From: an uncultured Clostridia bacterium
GTDB lineage: Bacteria; Bacillota; Clostridia; TANB77; CAG-508
Assembly (NCBI GenBank): GCA_928721915.1
Contig: CAKMVZ010000001.1
Coordinates: forward strand, 558,001-622,000
DNA length: 64,000 nt
Reading direction: 5' to 3'
Under the pieces are notes generated by a model that did not search any database, was not told where the DNA came from, and saw only the letters and a list, made by a program, of their open reading frames with translations. Of the stretch, positions 1 through 9,089 are shown one piece after another (the first letter of the stretch is position 1; every line of letters starts with the position of its first letter). A program made the position numbers and the translations under genes.

Positions 1-13
1 AAAGGAGGATATC

Positions 14-674
14 ATGGGACAAAAAGTACATCCAAACGGATTAAGAGTAGGCGTAATCAGAGATTGGGATTCAAAATGGTTTGCTGATAAGAAAAATTAT
101 AGTGACTATCTAGTTGAAGATTACAAAATCCGTAAATTTGTTAAACAAAAATTATTAGCTAGTGGAATCTCAAAAATAGAGATTGAAAGAACTGCTAAAT
201 TTGTTAAAATAAATGTTTATACAGCTAAACCAGGATTAGTTATTGGTAAAGGCGGAAACCTTGCTGAAGAACTAAGAGTTCAGCTTGAAAAAATGATAAA
301 CAAAAAAGTTAATTTAAATATTGTTGAGGTTAAAAATGCTGATATGGACGCACAATTAGTTGCTGAAAATATCGCAGCTCAATTAGTAAAAAGAATTTCA
401 TTCAGAAGAGCAATGAAACAAGCAATGCAAAAAGCTATGAAAGCTGGAGCTTTAGGAATTAAGACTGCTGTATCAGGTAGACTTCGGAGGTGCAGATATG
501 GCTAGAACAGAGTTTTATAAAGAAGGAACTATACCACTTCAAACTATAAGAGCTGATATTGACTATGGTTTCTATGAAGCTGATACAACTTATGGTAAGA
601 TTGGTGTAAAAGTTTGGATTTATAAAGGTGAAGTACTTCCAGCTAAAAAAGAAGCAAAAGGAGGTAACGAATAA
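14..674 (+). CDS. rpsC: 30S ribosomal protein S3, with a +1 frameshift at CGG
   Basis: S3 binds the 16S rRNA head and forms part of the mRNA entry channel. The ATG follows AAAGGAGG. The N-terminus GQKVHPNGLRVG and the KH motif VIGKGGNLAEEL (about residues 76-87) are typical. The initial frame stops at 505 after VSGRL-RRCRYG, but skipping the C at 485 gives VSGRL-GGADMARTEFYKE and the whole S3 C-terminus, ending at 674 by TAATG overlap with rplP. The joined product is 219 aa, the usual length. Essential first gene of the cluster; the disruption is one of 16 identical CGG events in the window, so recoding is inferred rather than gene loss. Confidence 0.95.
485..487 (+). other. CGG +1 frameshift site in rpsC
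   Basis: Context CTT-CGG-A. The shift skips C485 and reads GGA as Gly158 of the conserved GRLGGA motif. The zero frame ends at 505. Confidence 0.85.
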
Positions 675-1114
675 TGCCAGTAATGCCAAAAAGAACAAAA
701 TATAGAAAAATGCAAAAAGGTAGAAATAGAGGTTACGCTACTCGTGGAAATAAAGTAAATGAAGGCGAGTTCGGACTTCAAGCTACAACTGCAGGTTGGA
801 TAAAATCAAACCAAATCGAAGCTGCCAGAGTTGCAATGACTCGTTATATTAAAAGAGGTGGTAAAGTTTGGATTAAGATTTTCCCAGATAAACCGATAAC
901 TAAAAAACCAGCTGAAACTCGTATGGGTAAAGGTAAAGGTGCTCCAGAATATTGGGTAGCAGTTGTAAAACCAGGAAGAGTTTTGTTTGAAATAGCAGGT
1001 GTATCTGAAGAAGTTGCAAGAGAAGCTTTAAGATTAGCAGGACATAAATTACCAGTTCAAACAAAATTCGTAAAAAGAGATGAAATGGATGGTGATCAAG
1101 TTGAAGAATGTTAA
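674..1114 (+). CDS. rplP: 50S ribosomal protein L16
   Basis: L16 lies near the A-site tRNA elbow and the peptidyl transferase centre. The 146-aa product starts MPVMPKRTKYRK and contains TRYIKRGGKVWIKIFPDKP and MGKGKGAPEYWVAVVKPGR, both diagnostic for the family. The ATG overlaps the rpsC stop (TAATG), which implies translational coupling that depends on ribosomes shifting frame in rpsC. A second in-frame ATG at 683 would give the shorter MPKR start seen in many homologues. The 3' end overlaps the start of rpmC. Confidence 0.96.
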   Translation: MPVMPKRTKYRKMQKGRNRGYATRGNKVNEGEFGLQATTAGWIKSNQIEAARVAMTRYIKRGGKVWIKIFPDKPITKKPAETRMGKGKGAPEYWVAVVKPGRVLFEIAGVSEEVAREALRLAGHKLPVQTKFVKRDEMDGDQVEEC

Positions 1115-1298
1115 GAGATTAAATGAAATGTCTTCACCAGATTTAGAAAAAGAGCTAGTAGAGCTAAAATCAGAGCTTTTTAAATTAAGATTCAATGGAG
1201 CAACTGGTGGCAATGAAAATAAAATTAAAATAAGAGAAGTAAAGAAGAATATAGCAAGGGCAAAAACTATATTAAGACAACGTGAAATGAGCAAGTAA
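1101..1298 (+). CDS. rpmC: 50S ribosomal protein L29
   Basis: L29 is a small helical protein at the polypeptide exit tunnel. The core LVELKSELFKLRFNGATGG is typical. Starts at 1080 or 1089 (ATG) are possible, but TTG at 1101 gives the family length (66 aa incl. start) and the start MKNVKRLNEM, and it is preceded by GGTGATC (1091-1097), an exact match to the extended anti-Shine-Dalgarno of 16S rRNA. The start lies inside the end of rplP. The C-terminus ends RQREMSK and differs from the duplicated tail downstream (RQRELENK). Confidence 0.9.
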   Translation: MKNVKRLNEMSSPDLEKELVELKSELFKLRFNGATGGNENKIKIREVKKNIARAKTILRQREMSK

Positions 1299-1346
1299 TT
1301 TTATTTTTATTGCGTGGAAATTTTCGAAGAAAATTTCCTCGTCAAG

Positions 1347-1435
1347 ATGAAAATAAAATTAAAATAAGAGAAGTAAAGAAAAATATAGCAAGGGCAAAAA
1401 CTATATTAAGACAAAGAGAGTTAGAAAATAAATAA
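1347..1435 (+). pseudogene. Duplicated 3' fragment of rpmC
   Basis: Bases 1347-1417 repeat 1213-1283 at a spacing of 134 bp with about one mismatch. The copy encodes ENKIKIREVKKNIARAK then RQRELENK and a stop. It lacks a start and the N-terminal half. The end RQRELENK resembles ordinary L29 tails more than the live gene does, suggesting that the live rpmC end is the newer junction. Between the copies is a short hairpin (GGAAATTTT/AAAATTTCC, about 1316-1338). Confidence 0.85.
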
Positions 1436-1464
1436 AAAGTTTTAAGGAAGGAGAAAAATTCATT

Positions 1465-1728
1465 ATGGCAGAAAGAAATCTTCGTAAAACAATGATTGGA
1501 ACAGTTGTATCTGATAAAATGGATAAAACAGTTGTTGTTGCAGTTGAAACAATGGTAAAACATCCTATTTATAAGAAAACTGTAAAAAGAACATATAAAT
1601 TAAAAGCTCATGATGAAGAAAATAGCTGCAAAGCAGGAGATAAAGTTAAAGTAATGGAAACTAGACCTTTATCTAAAGATAAAAGATGGAGAGTTGTTGA
1701 AATTCTTGAAAAAGCAGTTATAAAATAA
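1465..1728 (+). CDS. rpsQ: 30S ribosomal protein S17
   Basis: S17 is a primary 16S rRNA binder with an OB fold. The 87-aa product contains GTVVSDKMDKTVVVAVE, HPIYKKTVKRTYKLKAHDE and the end METRPLSKDKRWRVVEILEKA, all characteristic. The ATG is preceded by AAGGAAGGAG. It lies 30 bp beyond the rpmC remnant, so the duplication did not damage it. Length is normal for Firmicutes. Confidence 0.96.
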   Translation: MAERNLRKTMIGTVVSDKMDKTVVVAVETMVKHPIYKKTVKRTYKLKAHDEENSCKAGDKVKVMETRPLSKDKRWRVVEILEKAVIK

Positions 1729-1765
1729 TGAGCTAAAAAACGAATAAAAGGAGGATTATATAGCA

Positions 1766-2134
1766 ATGGTACAACAACAAACTAGATTAAAAGTAGCTGA
1801 CAATACAGGTGCTAAAGAGATTATGTGTATTAGATGCCTTGGCGGTTCATATAGAAAATATGCCGAAATAGGAGATGTAATAATCGCTTCTGTTAAAGAT
1901 GCTACACCAGGTGGAGTTGTTAAAAAAGGTGAAGTTGTTAGAGCAGTTGTAGTAAGAACTAAAAAAGGTGCAAGACGTAGTGATGGTTCATATGTAAAAT
2001 TTGATGAAAATGCAGCTGTAATTATTCGTGATGACGGAACACCTAGAGGAACTCGTATATTTGGACCAGTAGCAAGAGAATTAAGAGAGAAAAATTATAT
2101 GAAAATATTATCTCTAGCTCCAGAAGTATTATAA
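1766..2134 (+). CDS. rplN: 50S ribosomal protein L14
   Basis: L14 is part of the 50S subunit and contacts 16S helix 14 (bridge B8). The 122-aa product starts MVQQQTRLKVADNTGAKE and ends with GPVARELREKNYMKILSLAPEVL, which matches the family end to end and is the standard length. An AAAGGAGG lies before the ATG. Codon use matches the neighbouring ribosomal genes and no frame problem is seen. Confidence 0.97.
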   Translation: MVQQQTRLKVADNTGAKEIMCIRCLGGSYRKYAEIGDVIIASVKDATPGGVVKKGEVVRAVVVRTKKGARRSDGSYVKFDENAAVIIRDDGTPRGTRIFGPVARELREKNYMKILSLAPEVL

Positions 2135-2185
2135 AATTTGATTCAAAAAATATAAGATTCTTTGAAAAAGAGGTGAAAAAGTAAA

Positions 2186-2497
2186 ATGTTAAAAGTAAAA
2201 AAAGGAGACACTGTTGAAGTTTTATCAGGAAATGATAAAGGAAAACAAGGTGAAGTTTTAGAAGTAATTCCTAAAAAAGATAAAATTATTGTTAAAGGTG
2301 TAAATGTTAGAAAAAAACATGTTAAACCTAGAAAACAAGGAGATGAAGGCGGAATTATTTCTGTTGAATGTGCAATATATAGTAGTAAAGTAAATGTTGT
2401 ATGTCCAAAATGTAAAAAAGCTGTAAAAGTTGGATTTACAATGGATAAAGATGAAAAAGTTCGTGTTTGTAAAAAATGTGGTGCAAAAATAAAATAA
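2186..2497 (+). CDS. rplX: 50S ribosomal protein L24, zinc-ribbon form
   Basis: L24 initiates 50S assembly. The KOW motif is at the start (KKGDTVEVLSGNDKGKQGEV), followed by KGVNVRKKHVKP. The C-terminus has two CxxC pairs (CPKC and CKKC), the zinc-binding form common in Clostridia. Length 103 aa. RBS AGAGGTG precedes the ATG. The 3' end is 29 bp before the rplE start. Confidence 0.95.
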   Translation: MLKVKKGDTVEVLSGNDKGKQGEVLEVIPKKDKIIVKGVNVRKKHVKPRKQGDEGGIISVECAIYSSKVNVVCPKCKKAVKVGFTMDKDEKVRVCKKCGAKIK

Positions 2498-2526
2498 TTT
2501 TTAAGAAAGGAGGCACTAAAAATATT

Positions 2527-3066
2527 ATGGAAAAATTAAGAGAACAATATAAAAATGAAGTTGTTCCAGCTTTGATGAAAAAATTTAATTATACTTCTAT
2601 AATGGAAGTTCCAAAGCTAGAAAAAATAGTTATAAATATAGGTTTAGGAGATATAAAAGATAATCCAAAAGCTTTAGATAATGCAATAAATGATTTAAGT
2701 TTAATCACAGGTCAAAAACCAGTTGTAACAACAGCTAAAAAATCAATTGCTGCATTTAAATTAAGAGAAGGTGTAAAAGTTGGATGCAAAGTTACTTTAA
2801 GATCTGGAAAAATGTATGATTTTGCTTACAAACTATTTAATGTAGCTCTTCCAAGAGTTAGAGATTTTAGAGGAGTTTCAAATAATTCATTTGATGGTAG
2901 AGGAAATTATTCAATGGGATTAAAAGAACAATTGATTTTCCCTGAAATCGAATATGATAAAGTAGATAAATTAAGAGGTATGGATATTTCATTTATAACT
3001 ACTGCTAAAACTGATGAAGAAGCAAAAGAATTGCTTACTTTATTAGGAATGCCTTTTAAAAACTAG
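2527..3066 (+). CDS. rplE: 50S ribosomal protein L5
   Basis: L5 binds 5S rRNA and contacts S13 and P-site tRNA. The start at 2527 (MEKLREQYKNEVVPALMKKF) follows AAAGGAGG; an upstream in-frame ATG at 2476 lies inside rplX and is rejected. Motifs are MEVPKLEKIVINIGLGD, TGQKPVVTTAKKSIAAFK and FPEIEYDKVDKLRGMDISF. At 179 aa it is the usual length. Confidence 0.96.
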   Translation: MEKLREQYKNEVVPALMKKFNYTSIMEVPKLEKIVINIGLGDIKDNPKALDNAINDLSLITGQKPVVTTAKKSIAAFKLREGVKVGCKVTLRSGKMYDFAYKLFNVALPRVRDFRGVSNNSFDGRGNYSMGLKEQLIFPEIEYDKVDKLRGMDISFITTAKTDEEAKELLTLLGMPFKN

Positions 3067-3078
3067 AAAGGAGAAATT

Positions 3079-3264
3079 ATGGCTAAAAAATCATTAAAAG
3101 TAAAATGTGCAAAAAAACAAAAATATACAACTAGAGAATATAATAGATGTAAAATCTGTGGTAGACCTCATAGCTATATTAGAAAATATGGAATATGCCG
3201 TGTATGTTTTAGAGAATTAGCTCATAAGGGAGAAATACCAGGTGTTAAAAAAGCAAGCTGGTAA
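3079..3264 (+). CDS. rpsZ: 30S ribosomal protein S14, zinc type (61 aa)
   Basis: This is the short zinc-ribbon S14 of Gram-positives, part of the 30S head. The pattern CKICGRPHSY then CRVCF holds the four metal cysteines. RBS AAAGGAG lies directly before the ATG, 12 bp after rplE. Presence of this form implies zinc-replete ribosomes; no zinc-independent paralogue is in the window. Confidence 0.96.
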   Translation: MAKKSLKVKCAKKQKYTTREYNRCKICGRPHSYIRKYGICRVCFRELAHKGEIPGVKKASW

Positions 3265-3336
3265 AAGTAATTTAAAAGTAATTAAAGACTAAAATTATTC
3301 TTTAATAAATTAGTAAAAAAGGAGGGAAATTAGTTA

Positions 3337-3735
3337 ATGAATACAACAGATCCAATAGCAGATATGTTAACAAGAATTAGAAATGCTAATAATGCTAAGT
3401 TTAAAACAGTTGATGTTCCAGCATCAAAAATAAAAAAATCTATAGCAGAAACATTAGTAGAAGAAGGATATATAAAATCTTTTGAAGAGATTGATGATGG
3501 AGTTCAAGGTATTTTAAGAATAACATTAAAATACGATGAAAAAGGAAAAAGAGTTATATCTGGATTAAGAAGAATAAGTAAACCAGGTCTTAGAATTTAT
3601 TCTTCAAAAGATGAGTTACCAAAAGTTTTAAATGGATTAGGTATTGCTTTAATATCTACATCTAAAGGAATAGTAACTGATAAAAAAGCAAGAGAATTAG
3701 GTGTAGGTGGAGAAGTGTTAGCCTACATATGGTAA
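3337..3735 (+). CDS. rpsH: 30S ribosomal protein S8
   Basis: S8 binds the central domain of 16S rRNA and in other bacteria can repress the spc operon. The 132-aa product starts MNTTDPIADMLTRIRNAN and ends STSKGIVTDKKARELGVGGEVLAYIW, both family hallmarks. RBS AAAGGAGG precedes the ATG after a 72-bp spacer. Intact and of standard length. Confidence 0.97.
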   Translation: MNTTDPIADMLTRIRNANNAKFKTVDVPASKIKKSIAETLVEEGYIKSFEEIDDGVQGILRITLKYDEKGKRVISGLRRISKPGLRIYSSKDELPKVLNGLGIALISTSKGIVTDKKARELGVGGEVLAYIW

Positions 3736-3844
3736 CATAAAAATTTAATTTAAAAATTAAAATTCAAAAAATTATAAATTCGTAGAAATCATGATTAGCA
3801 ATTTTTACGAAGTAAAAATTTTGATAGAAGGAGGAATTTTTACA

Positions 3845-4384
3845 ATGTCTAGAATAGGAAATAAGCCTATTACAGTTCCAGAAGGCGTTAATGTTACAAT
3901 TGATGGAAATAAAATTACTGTAAAAGGACCTAAAGGAACATTAGAAAGAGAAGTAAGTGAAAAGATAAATGTAGTCTTAGACGGTAATGTTATTAATGTA
4001 ACAAGAAATAACGATGAACCAGAAAGTAGAAGTTTACATGGATTAACTAGAACTTTAATTAATAACATGATTCAAGGAACAGTTAAAGAATTTGAAAGAA
4101 AATTAGAAGTAAATGGAATTGGATATAGAGCTCAGAAAAAGGGAAATAACTTAAGTTTAGTTTTAGGTTATTCACATCCAGTTGAAGTAGAAGCTCCAGC
4201 AGGAATTACTTTTGAAGTCCCAAGTCCAAATGAGATAATAGTTAAAGGTATTGACAAAGAATTAGTTGGTCAAACAGCAGCAGTTTTAAGAACTAAAAGA
4301 CCACCTGAGGTATATAAAGGTAAAGGTATTAAATATGCTGAAGAAACTATTAGACGTAAAGAAGGTAAAGCTGGTAAAAAATAA
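3845..4384 (+). CDS. rplF: 50S ribosomal protein L6
   Basis: L6 sits near the factor-binding site of the 50S subunit. The true start is ATG 3845 (MSRIGNKPITVPEGV) behind AAGGAGG; the upstream ATG at 3791 has no RBS and adds an unrelated 18-residue extension. Two L6 repeats are present, with RTKRPPEVYKGKGIKYA near the end. At 179 aa it is normal. The spacer 3736-3844 holds an imperfect hairpin. Confidence 0.96.
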   Translation: MSRIGNKPITVPEGVNVTIDGNKITVKGPKGTLEREVSEKINVVLDGNVINVTRNNDEPESRSLHGLTRTLINNMIQGTVKEFERKLEVNGIGYRAQKKGNNLSLVLGYSHPVEVEAPAGITFEVPSPNEIIVKGIDKELVGQTAAVLRTKRPPEVYKGKGIKYAEETIRRKEGKAGKK

Positions 4385-4439
4385 AATATAAATAGAAATA
4401 AAATAATTTTCAAAACCAAAAGTAAACTTTGTAAATAGG

Positions 4440-4486
4440 GGTATATTTAATCTTTAAATATACCTTTAGGGATTAAATATATCCCT
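4440..4486 (+). other. Two hairpins between rplF and rplR
   Basis: GGTATATTTAATC/TTTAAATATACC (4440-4464) and AGGGATTAAATATATCCCT (4468-4486) are adjacent inverted repeats in the 132-bp spacer. They may act as an mRNA processing or stabilising element. No T-run follows, so an intrinsic terminator is unlikely. Confidence 0.5.
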
Positions 4487-4516
4487 AAGAAAGTTGCTTT
4501 AAGAAAGGAGAAAAAG

Positions 4517-4876
4517 ATGATTTCTAAGGTAAATAGAAAAGCAGAAAAACAAAGAAGACATGCTAGAGTTCGTAGAAAAATAAGCGGAACAAGTGAATGC
4601 CCAAGATTAGCAGTTTGTAAAACAAATAAAAACATAATTGCTCAAATCATTGATGATACAAAAGGCGAAACTTTAGTTTATGTTTCAACTTTAAATAAAG
4701 ATATAAAAACTAAAAAATGCAATATAGAAGCTGCCAAAGAAGTTGGAGCTTTAGTTGCAAAAAAAGCCGGAGAAAAGAAAATCAAAACAGTAGTTTTTGA
4801 TAGAGGCGGATATATTTATCATGGAATAGTTAAAGAATTAGCTGATAGTGCTCGTGAAGGCGGATTAGAATTTTAA
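4517..4876 (+). CDS. rplR: 50S ribosomal protein L18
   Basis: L18 carries 5S rRNA into the large subunit. The 119-aa product has the basic N-terminus KAEKQRRHARVRRKISGT, then PRLAVCKTNKNIIAQIIDD and the end FDRGGYIYHGIVKELADSAREGGLEF, as in bacterial L18. RBS AAAGGAG precedes the ATG. Intact. Confidence 0.96.
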   Translation: MISKVNRKAEKQRRHARVRRKISGTSECPRLAVCKTNKNIIAQIIDDTKGETLVYVSTLNKDIKTKKCNIEAAKEVGALVAKKAGEKKIKTVVFDRGGYIYHGIVKELADSAREGGLEF

Positions 4877-4899
4877 AATAAAGGAGGGAAAAACCTTAA

Positions 4900-5391
4900 A
4901 TGGAAGAAAATAATACAGTTGAATTAAAAGAAAAAGTTGTTGCTATCAATAGAGTTGCAAAAGTTGTTAAAGGTGGTAGAACTTTTAGATTTAGTGCTGT
5001 TGTTGTTGTTGGAGATGAAGCAGGTCATATTGGTGTTGGAAACGGAAAAGCTGCTGAAGTTCCAGATGCAATAAGAAAAGCTATTGATGAAGCAAAGAAA
5101 AACTTAATAGAAGTTCCAATCAAAGGAACAACAATTCCTCATGAATATGTTGGTAAATTTGGAAGCGCTAGCGTAATGTTAAAACCAGGAGCTGAAGGTT
5201 CTGGTGTTATTGCAGGAGGTAGTGTAAGACCAGTTTTAGAGCTTGCAGGATATAAAGATATTAAAACAAAAATTATAGGAACAAACAATCCTAGAAATGT
5301 TGTATATGCTACAATAGATGCTCTTAAAAATATGCAAACAGCTGAAGAAGTTGCAGCAAAAAGAGGAAAAAAAGTTAGTGAAATTTTATAA
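4900..5391 (+). CDS. rpsE: 30S ribosomal protein S5
   Basis: S5 contributes to decoding fidelity and mRNA unwinding at the entry channel. The 163-aa product has VVAINRVAKVVKGGRTFRFS, GHIGVGNGKAAEVPDAIRKA and GVIAGGSVRPVLELAG. RBS AAAGGAGGG. In most Firmicutes rpmD (L30) follows; here the 90-bp spacer to rplO contains no ORF resembling L30, so rpmD is absent from this position. Confidence 0.96.
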   Translation: MEENNTVELKEKVVAINRVAKVVKGGRTFRFSAVVVVGDEAGHIGVGNGKAAEVPDAIRKAIDEAKKNLIEVPIKGTTIPHEYVGKFGSASVMLKPGAEGSGVIAGGSVRPVLELAGYKDIKTKIIGTNNPRNVVYATIDALKNMQTAEEVAAKRGKKVSEIL

Positions 5392-5481
5392 TAATTTTGC
5401 TTGACAAATAAATAATTATAATATTAAATAAATATGTAAATTTAAAAATTTTTTACATCAAAAGAAGGAGGTGCTAAAAAG

Positions 5482-5915
5482 ATGGACTTAAGCAATTTAC
5501 CAGCAAGCTTTGAGAGAAAAGCTAGAACAAGAGTTGGTCGTGGTATTGGTTCAGGCTCTGGAAAAACATCTACTAGAGGACAAAAAGGTCAAAAATCTAG
5601 AACAGGTGGAGGAGTAAGAAGAGGTTTCGAAGGTGGTCAAACACCATTATATAGAAGATTACCAAAAAGAGGATTTAAAAACATTAATAAGAAAAATTAT
5701 ACAGAAGTAACTTAACAATGTTAAATAAATCAGAAGCTACAGATGTTACACCTGATACATTATTAGCTGAAGGTATTATTGGAAAAATAAATGACGGAAT
5801 AGTTGTTTTAGGAACTGGTAAACTAGAGAAAAAATTAAATGTAAAAGCAACTAGATTCACAAAAACAGCTTCAGAAAAAATAGAAGCCTTAGGCGGAAAG
5901 ATAGAGGTGATTTAG
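5482..5915 (+). CDS. rplO: 50S ribosomal protein L15, with a one-base deletion
   Basis: L15 is a late-assembly 50S protein. The N-terminal part has GRGIGSGSGKTSTRGQKGQ and GGQTPLYRRLPKRGF. The frame breaks near 5711: GTAACTTAACAATG reads EVT-stop, while one extra A (GTAAACTTAACAATG) would give EVNLTMLNKSEATDVTP and the full C-terminus to 5915. The event is a loss within a short A-run, unlike the CGG insertions, and lies at the upstream edge of the indel-rich stretch. The joined product would be about 144 aa, normal for L15. Confidence 0.9.
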
Positions 5916-7296
5916 TTGTTTAAAACAATACAAAACGCTTTAAAAACACCAGAAGTTAGAAAAAGATTATTATATACATTATTATTAATAGTAATTTTTA
6001 GATTTGGTTGCTATATAACAGCGCCAGGTGTTAATGCATCAGAATTAGCTGCACAAATGAAATCAGCTACTTCTGGTGGTTTCACAGATTTAATTGATAC
6101 AATTTCTGGTGGAGCATTTTCTAATTTATCAATTTTTGCAATGTCAATAACACCATATATTACAGCTTCAATTGTTATCCAATTATTGGGATGATAATTC
6201 CGTCACTTCAAGCATTAATTAAAGAAGGTGGAGAGTTAGGTAAACAAAAAGTTAATAAATATACAAAAATATTAACTATTATTTTAGCAGCAGTTGAAGC
6301 AGCTGGAGTATATATTTCATATAGTAGAAGTTATACAGGAGTATTTGTAAACCCTGGATTTTCTACAGGACTTTTATTTGTAATTTCATTAATGGCAGGA
6401 ACTGCAATATTAATGTGGCTTGGAGAACAAATTACAAATAAAGGAATTGGAAATGGTATTTCAATGATTATATTTGTTGGTATTGTTTCAGGATTACCAT
6501 CTGGGCAAGTAACGGCTTTGGAACATATAATTTATGGAACAAGCACTGGATTTAGCACAGCAGGACTAGCTATTGCAAGCTTTAGCAGCTTGATATCTAG
6601 GAGCAGTTATTATTGGTAGCAGCAGTTGTATGGGTACAAAGTAGCAGAAAGAAGAATACCAGTACAATATGCAAAAAAAGTAGTTGGAAGAAAAATGGTA
6701 TGGTGCACAAAATACACATATACCACTTGAAATTAGCAATGGCAGGAGTAATGCCAATAATCTTTGCATCATCATTCTATGACATTCCCAGCAATGCTTA
6801 TACAGAATATTTGCTTCAAATAGACATAGGCGGACACAAACTGGATTCTGGGCAGGAGTATATAAATTCTCACTTGCAACATCATCATCAAGTGGAGGAT
6901 TGAATGGGGATATTCAATAGCGAATGCGTAGTGTATACTTATTATTGATAGTAGCGATTTACATATCTTCTATACACTATGCTACGTTTCAACCCAGCAG
7001 AAGTATCACGAAATATAAAACAGAAATGGTGGATTTCATACCAGGAATAAGAGCGGGAAAACCAACAACAGATTATTTAACATCAGTACTTATCGAAGCT
7101 AACATTGGTATGGTTCAGGATTTTTCCTAGCAGCAATTATCGCTATTATAGCCAATGCTTGCATAGATTCTACAGGATTGAAATATCGCATTTGGAGGAA
7201 CATCAATATTAATCGTAGTAGGTGTAGCACTAGAGACAGTACAACAACTAGAATCACAACTTAGTAACGAGACATTACAAGGGATTCTTAGAATAA
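5916..7296 (+). CDS. secY: Preprotein translocase subunit SecY (frame broken many times)
   Basis: SecY forms the protein-conducting channel in the cytoplasmic membrane. It starts at TTG 5916 (MFKTIQNALKTPEVRKRLLY) directly after the rplO stop, with RBS GAGGTGA. The N-terminal membrane helices, SIFAMSITPYITASIVIQLL, and MWLGEQITNKGIGNGISMII are clear. A one-base deletion at about 6190 precedes MIIPSLQALIKEGGELG. After 6590 about a dozen single-base changes must be undone to recover VAERRIPVQYAKK, IPGIRAGKPTTDYLTS, GGTSILIVVGVALETVQQ and the end HYKGFLE. All segments of a complete SecY are present in order, so the gene is probably intact in the organism. Confidence 0.85.
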
Positions 7297-7303
7297 ATAA
7301 TAT

Positions 7304-7337
7304 AGAGGAGAGAACAACAAAAAGCAATCTCTCCTCT
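7304..7337 (+). other. Hairpin between secY and adk
   Basis: AGAGGAGAGA and TCTCTCCTCT are perfect complements separated by 14 bases. No T-run follows. The arms contain GGAG-like bases, so this could mask a ribosome-binding site or mark an attenuation point. The region has unreliable sequence. Confidence 0.4.
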
Positions 7338-7410
7338 TGAATTAGTAGAAAGCAAGGAGAAAAAGCTTCTTTCAAGTAATTAAGGAGGAAATCTGAAAGG
7401 AGTTTTTATG

Positions 7411-8115
7411 ATGTATTTAATAATGTTAGGAGCACAGGGAACAGGCAAAGGCACGGTTGCAGGAATTAATTAAGTGAAGCACACAGGAATGGCCTCAAAT
7501 CTCAACAGGGGATATTTTTAGAAAAAATATTAGCAGAAAAGACAGAGCTTGGGAATAGAAGGCAGATGAATATATATCAAAGGGAGACTTAGTCCCGGAT
7601 GAAATAACAGTACCAATGGTAGAAGATAGACTTACACCGGGAAGATTGCTAAAGAATGGAGCAATATTAGATGGATTTCCACGAACAGTAGAGCAAGCAG
7701 AAGAGCTAGACGAAATACTTGCTGAAAAAGCAGGAAAGAAAGTTGATTTAGTAGTAAATCTAGTACCACGCCAAGAGAAGAAATAATTACGATAGAATGC
7801 TAACTAGAAGAGTATGCACAAATCCAGATTGTAAGGCAACATATAATATAACAATGACATCCACCAGTTAAAGTACCAGGAATATGTGATAAATGCGGTT
7901 CACCATTGGAACAAAGAGAAGATGACAGCAGATCCAGCAGCAATAAGACAATAGACTAGAAATATATGATGAAAAAGACAAGCCCATTAATTAGACTTCT
8001 ATACAAAGAAGAAGGAGTATTAGAAACAGAAGAAGTAAGCGAAAGCTATAAATAGAATGGGCAATAGAAGCTAGCAGCAGATGTAATAGAAAGAATTAAA
8101 AAATATGTAGATTAA
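7411..8115 (+). CDS. adk: Adenylate kinase (frame broken many times)
   Basis: Adk interconverts ATP + AMP and 2 ADP in the cytoplasm. RBS AAGGAGG, then ATG 7408 or 7411. The P-loop reads GAQGTGKGT (GxPGxGKGT class; here AQ). After frame corrections I recover STGDIFR, KNGAILDGFPRTVEQAEEL, the LID zinc cysteines (CTNPDC and CDKCG) and the C-terminus RIKKYVD. Inserted bases lie between codons, for example CAA-(T)-AGA and GCT-(A)-GCA. Order secY-adk-map-infA is standard for Firmicutes. The gene is likely functional and its sequence unreliable. Confidence 0.8.
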
Positions 8116-8129
8116 GGAAGGTAATTAAT

Positions 8130-8930
8130 ATGGTAAGCATAAAAAGACAGCAAGATGAAATAGAGCAAATGAAAGAAGCTTGCAGAGTAGCAAATCTAGC
8201 ACAGAAGGCAGTGGAAGCAGGCAATAAGACCAGGCATGATCAACATATGAATTAGATAAAATAGCAGAACGAAACAATGAGAGAAAACGGCGCAATTCCA
8301 GCAGAAAAAGGATATCCTTCAGTGGAGAAAAAGGCGTACCTGCATTTTCCAGCTTCAACATGTGCCTCAGTAAATGATGAGGTAATCCATGGAATTCCTT
8401 CAAAGTCAGAGAATATATTACAAGATGGCGATATTAGTTTCAGTGTTGACCTCGTTGCATATAAAAACTGGATTTAATGGGGATATGTGCAAGAACATAT
8501 TTAGTAGGAAACGTAAATCAAAAGAGGCAAAAAGATTAGTAGAAGTTACAAAGCAAGCATTTTATGAAGGAATAAAATATGCAGAAAAAGGAAATAGGAC
8601 TAGGAGATATTTCACATAGCAATAGGAGAATATGTTGAAAAGCTCAAGGATATTCAGTGTAGTAAGAGAATTCCAGGGTCATGGCATTGGAGAGGAGCAT
8701 GCATGAAGATCCAGGAATACCAAATTATGGAAAAGCAGGACGAGGAATCCAGGCTTAGAACCTGGAATGACACTAGCAATAGAGCCAATGGTAATAGAAG
8801 GAAAACCGGGTATATGGGAACTAGAAGATGGGTGGACTATTACAACTCAGAGGATGGAAGCCTAGCAGCTCACTATGAAAATACAATTTTAATTACAGAA
8901 AAAGAGCCAAAAATCTTGACAATTTTATAA
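8130..8930 (+). CDS. map: Methionine aminopeptidase, type I (frame broken many times)
   Basis: Map removes the initiator methionine. ATG 8130 follows GGAAGG; MVSIK and EIEQMKEACRVANLAQKAVE are readable. Recovered in several frames are TMRENGAIPAEKGYP, FPASTCASVNDEVIHGIPS, AKRLVEVTKQAFYEGIKYA, QGHGIGEE-HEDPGIPNYGK and the last 17 residues in one frame to the TAA at 8928. The metal-ligand segments (HGIP, GHGIG) are present. Many single-base indels separate them, as in the neighbouring genes. Confidence 0.8.
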
Positions 8931-9089
8931 ATGTATTATATACTATACTAGCTTATTGCTAAAAGTTTACATTTTGGCGATTTATTACGTTATTTATAAA
9001 GCTAAAAAAGTATAAGCTTTAAAGTGTAATTAAGAATTATATTTTGTTTATTTTATAAGCAATATCAATTATGAGAGAGAGGAACTTGA

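Noticed and set aside
1342..1563. Reverse-strand reading frame over the rpmC remnant and rpsQ start
   Set aside because: Shadow of coding sequence on the other strand with no RBS or recognisable protein.
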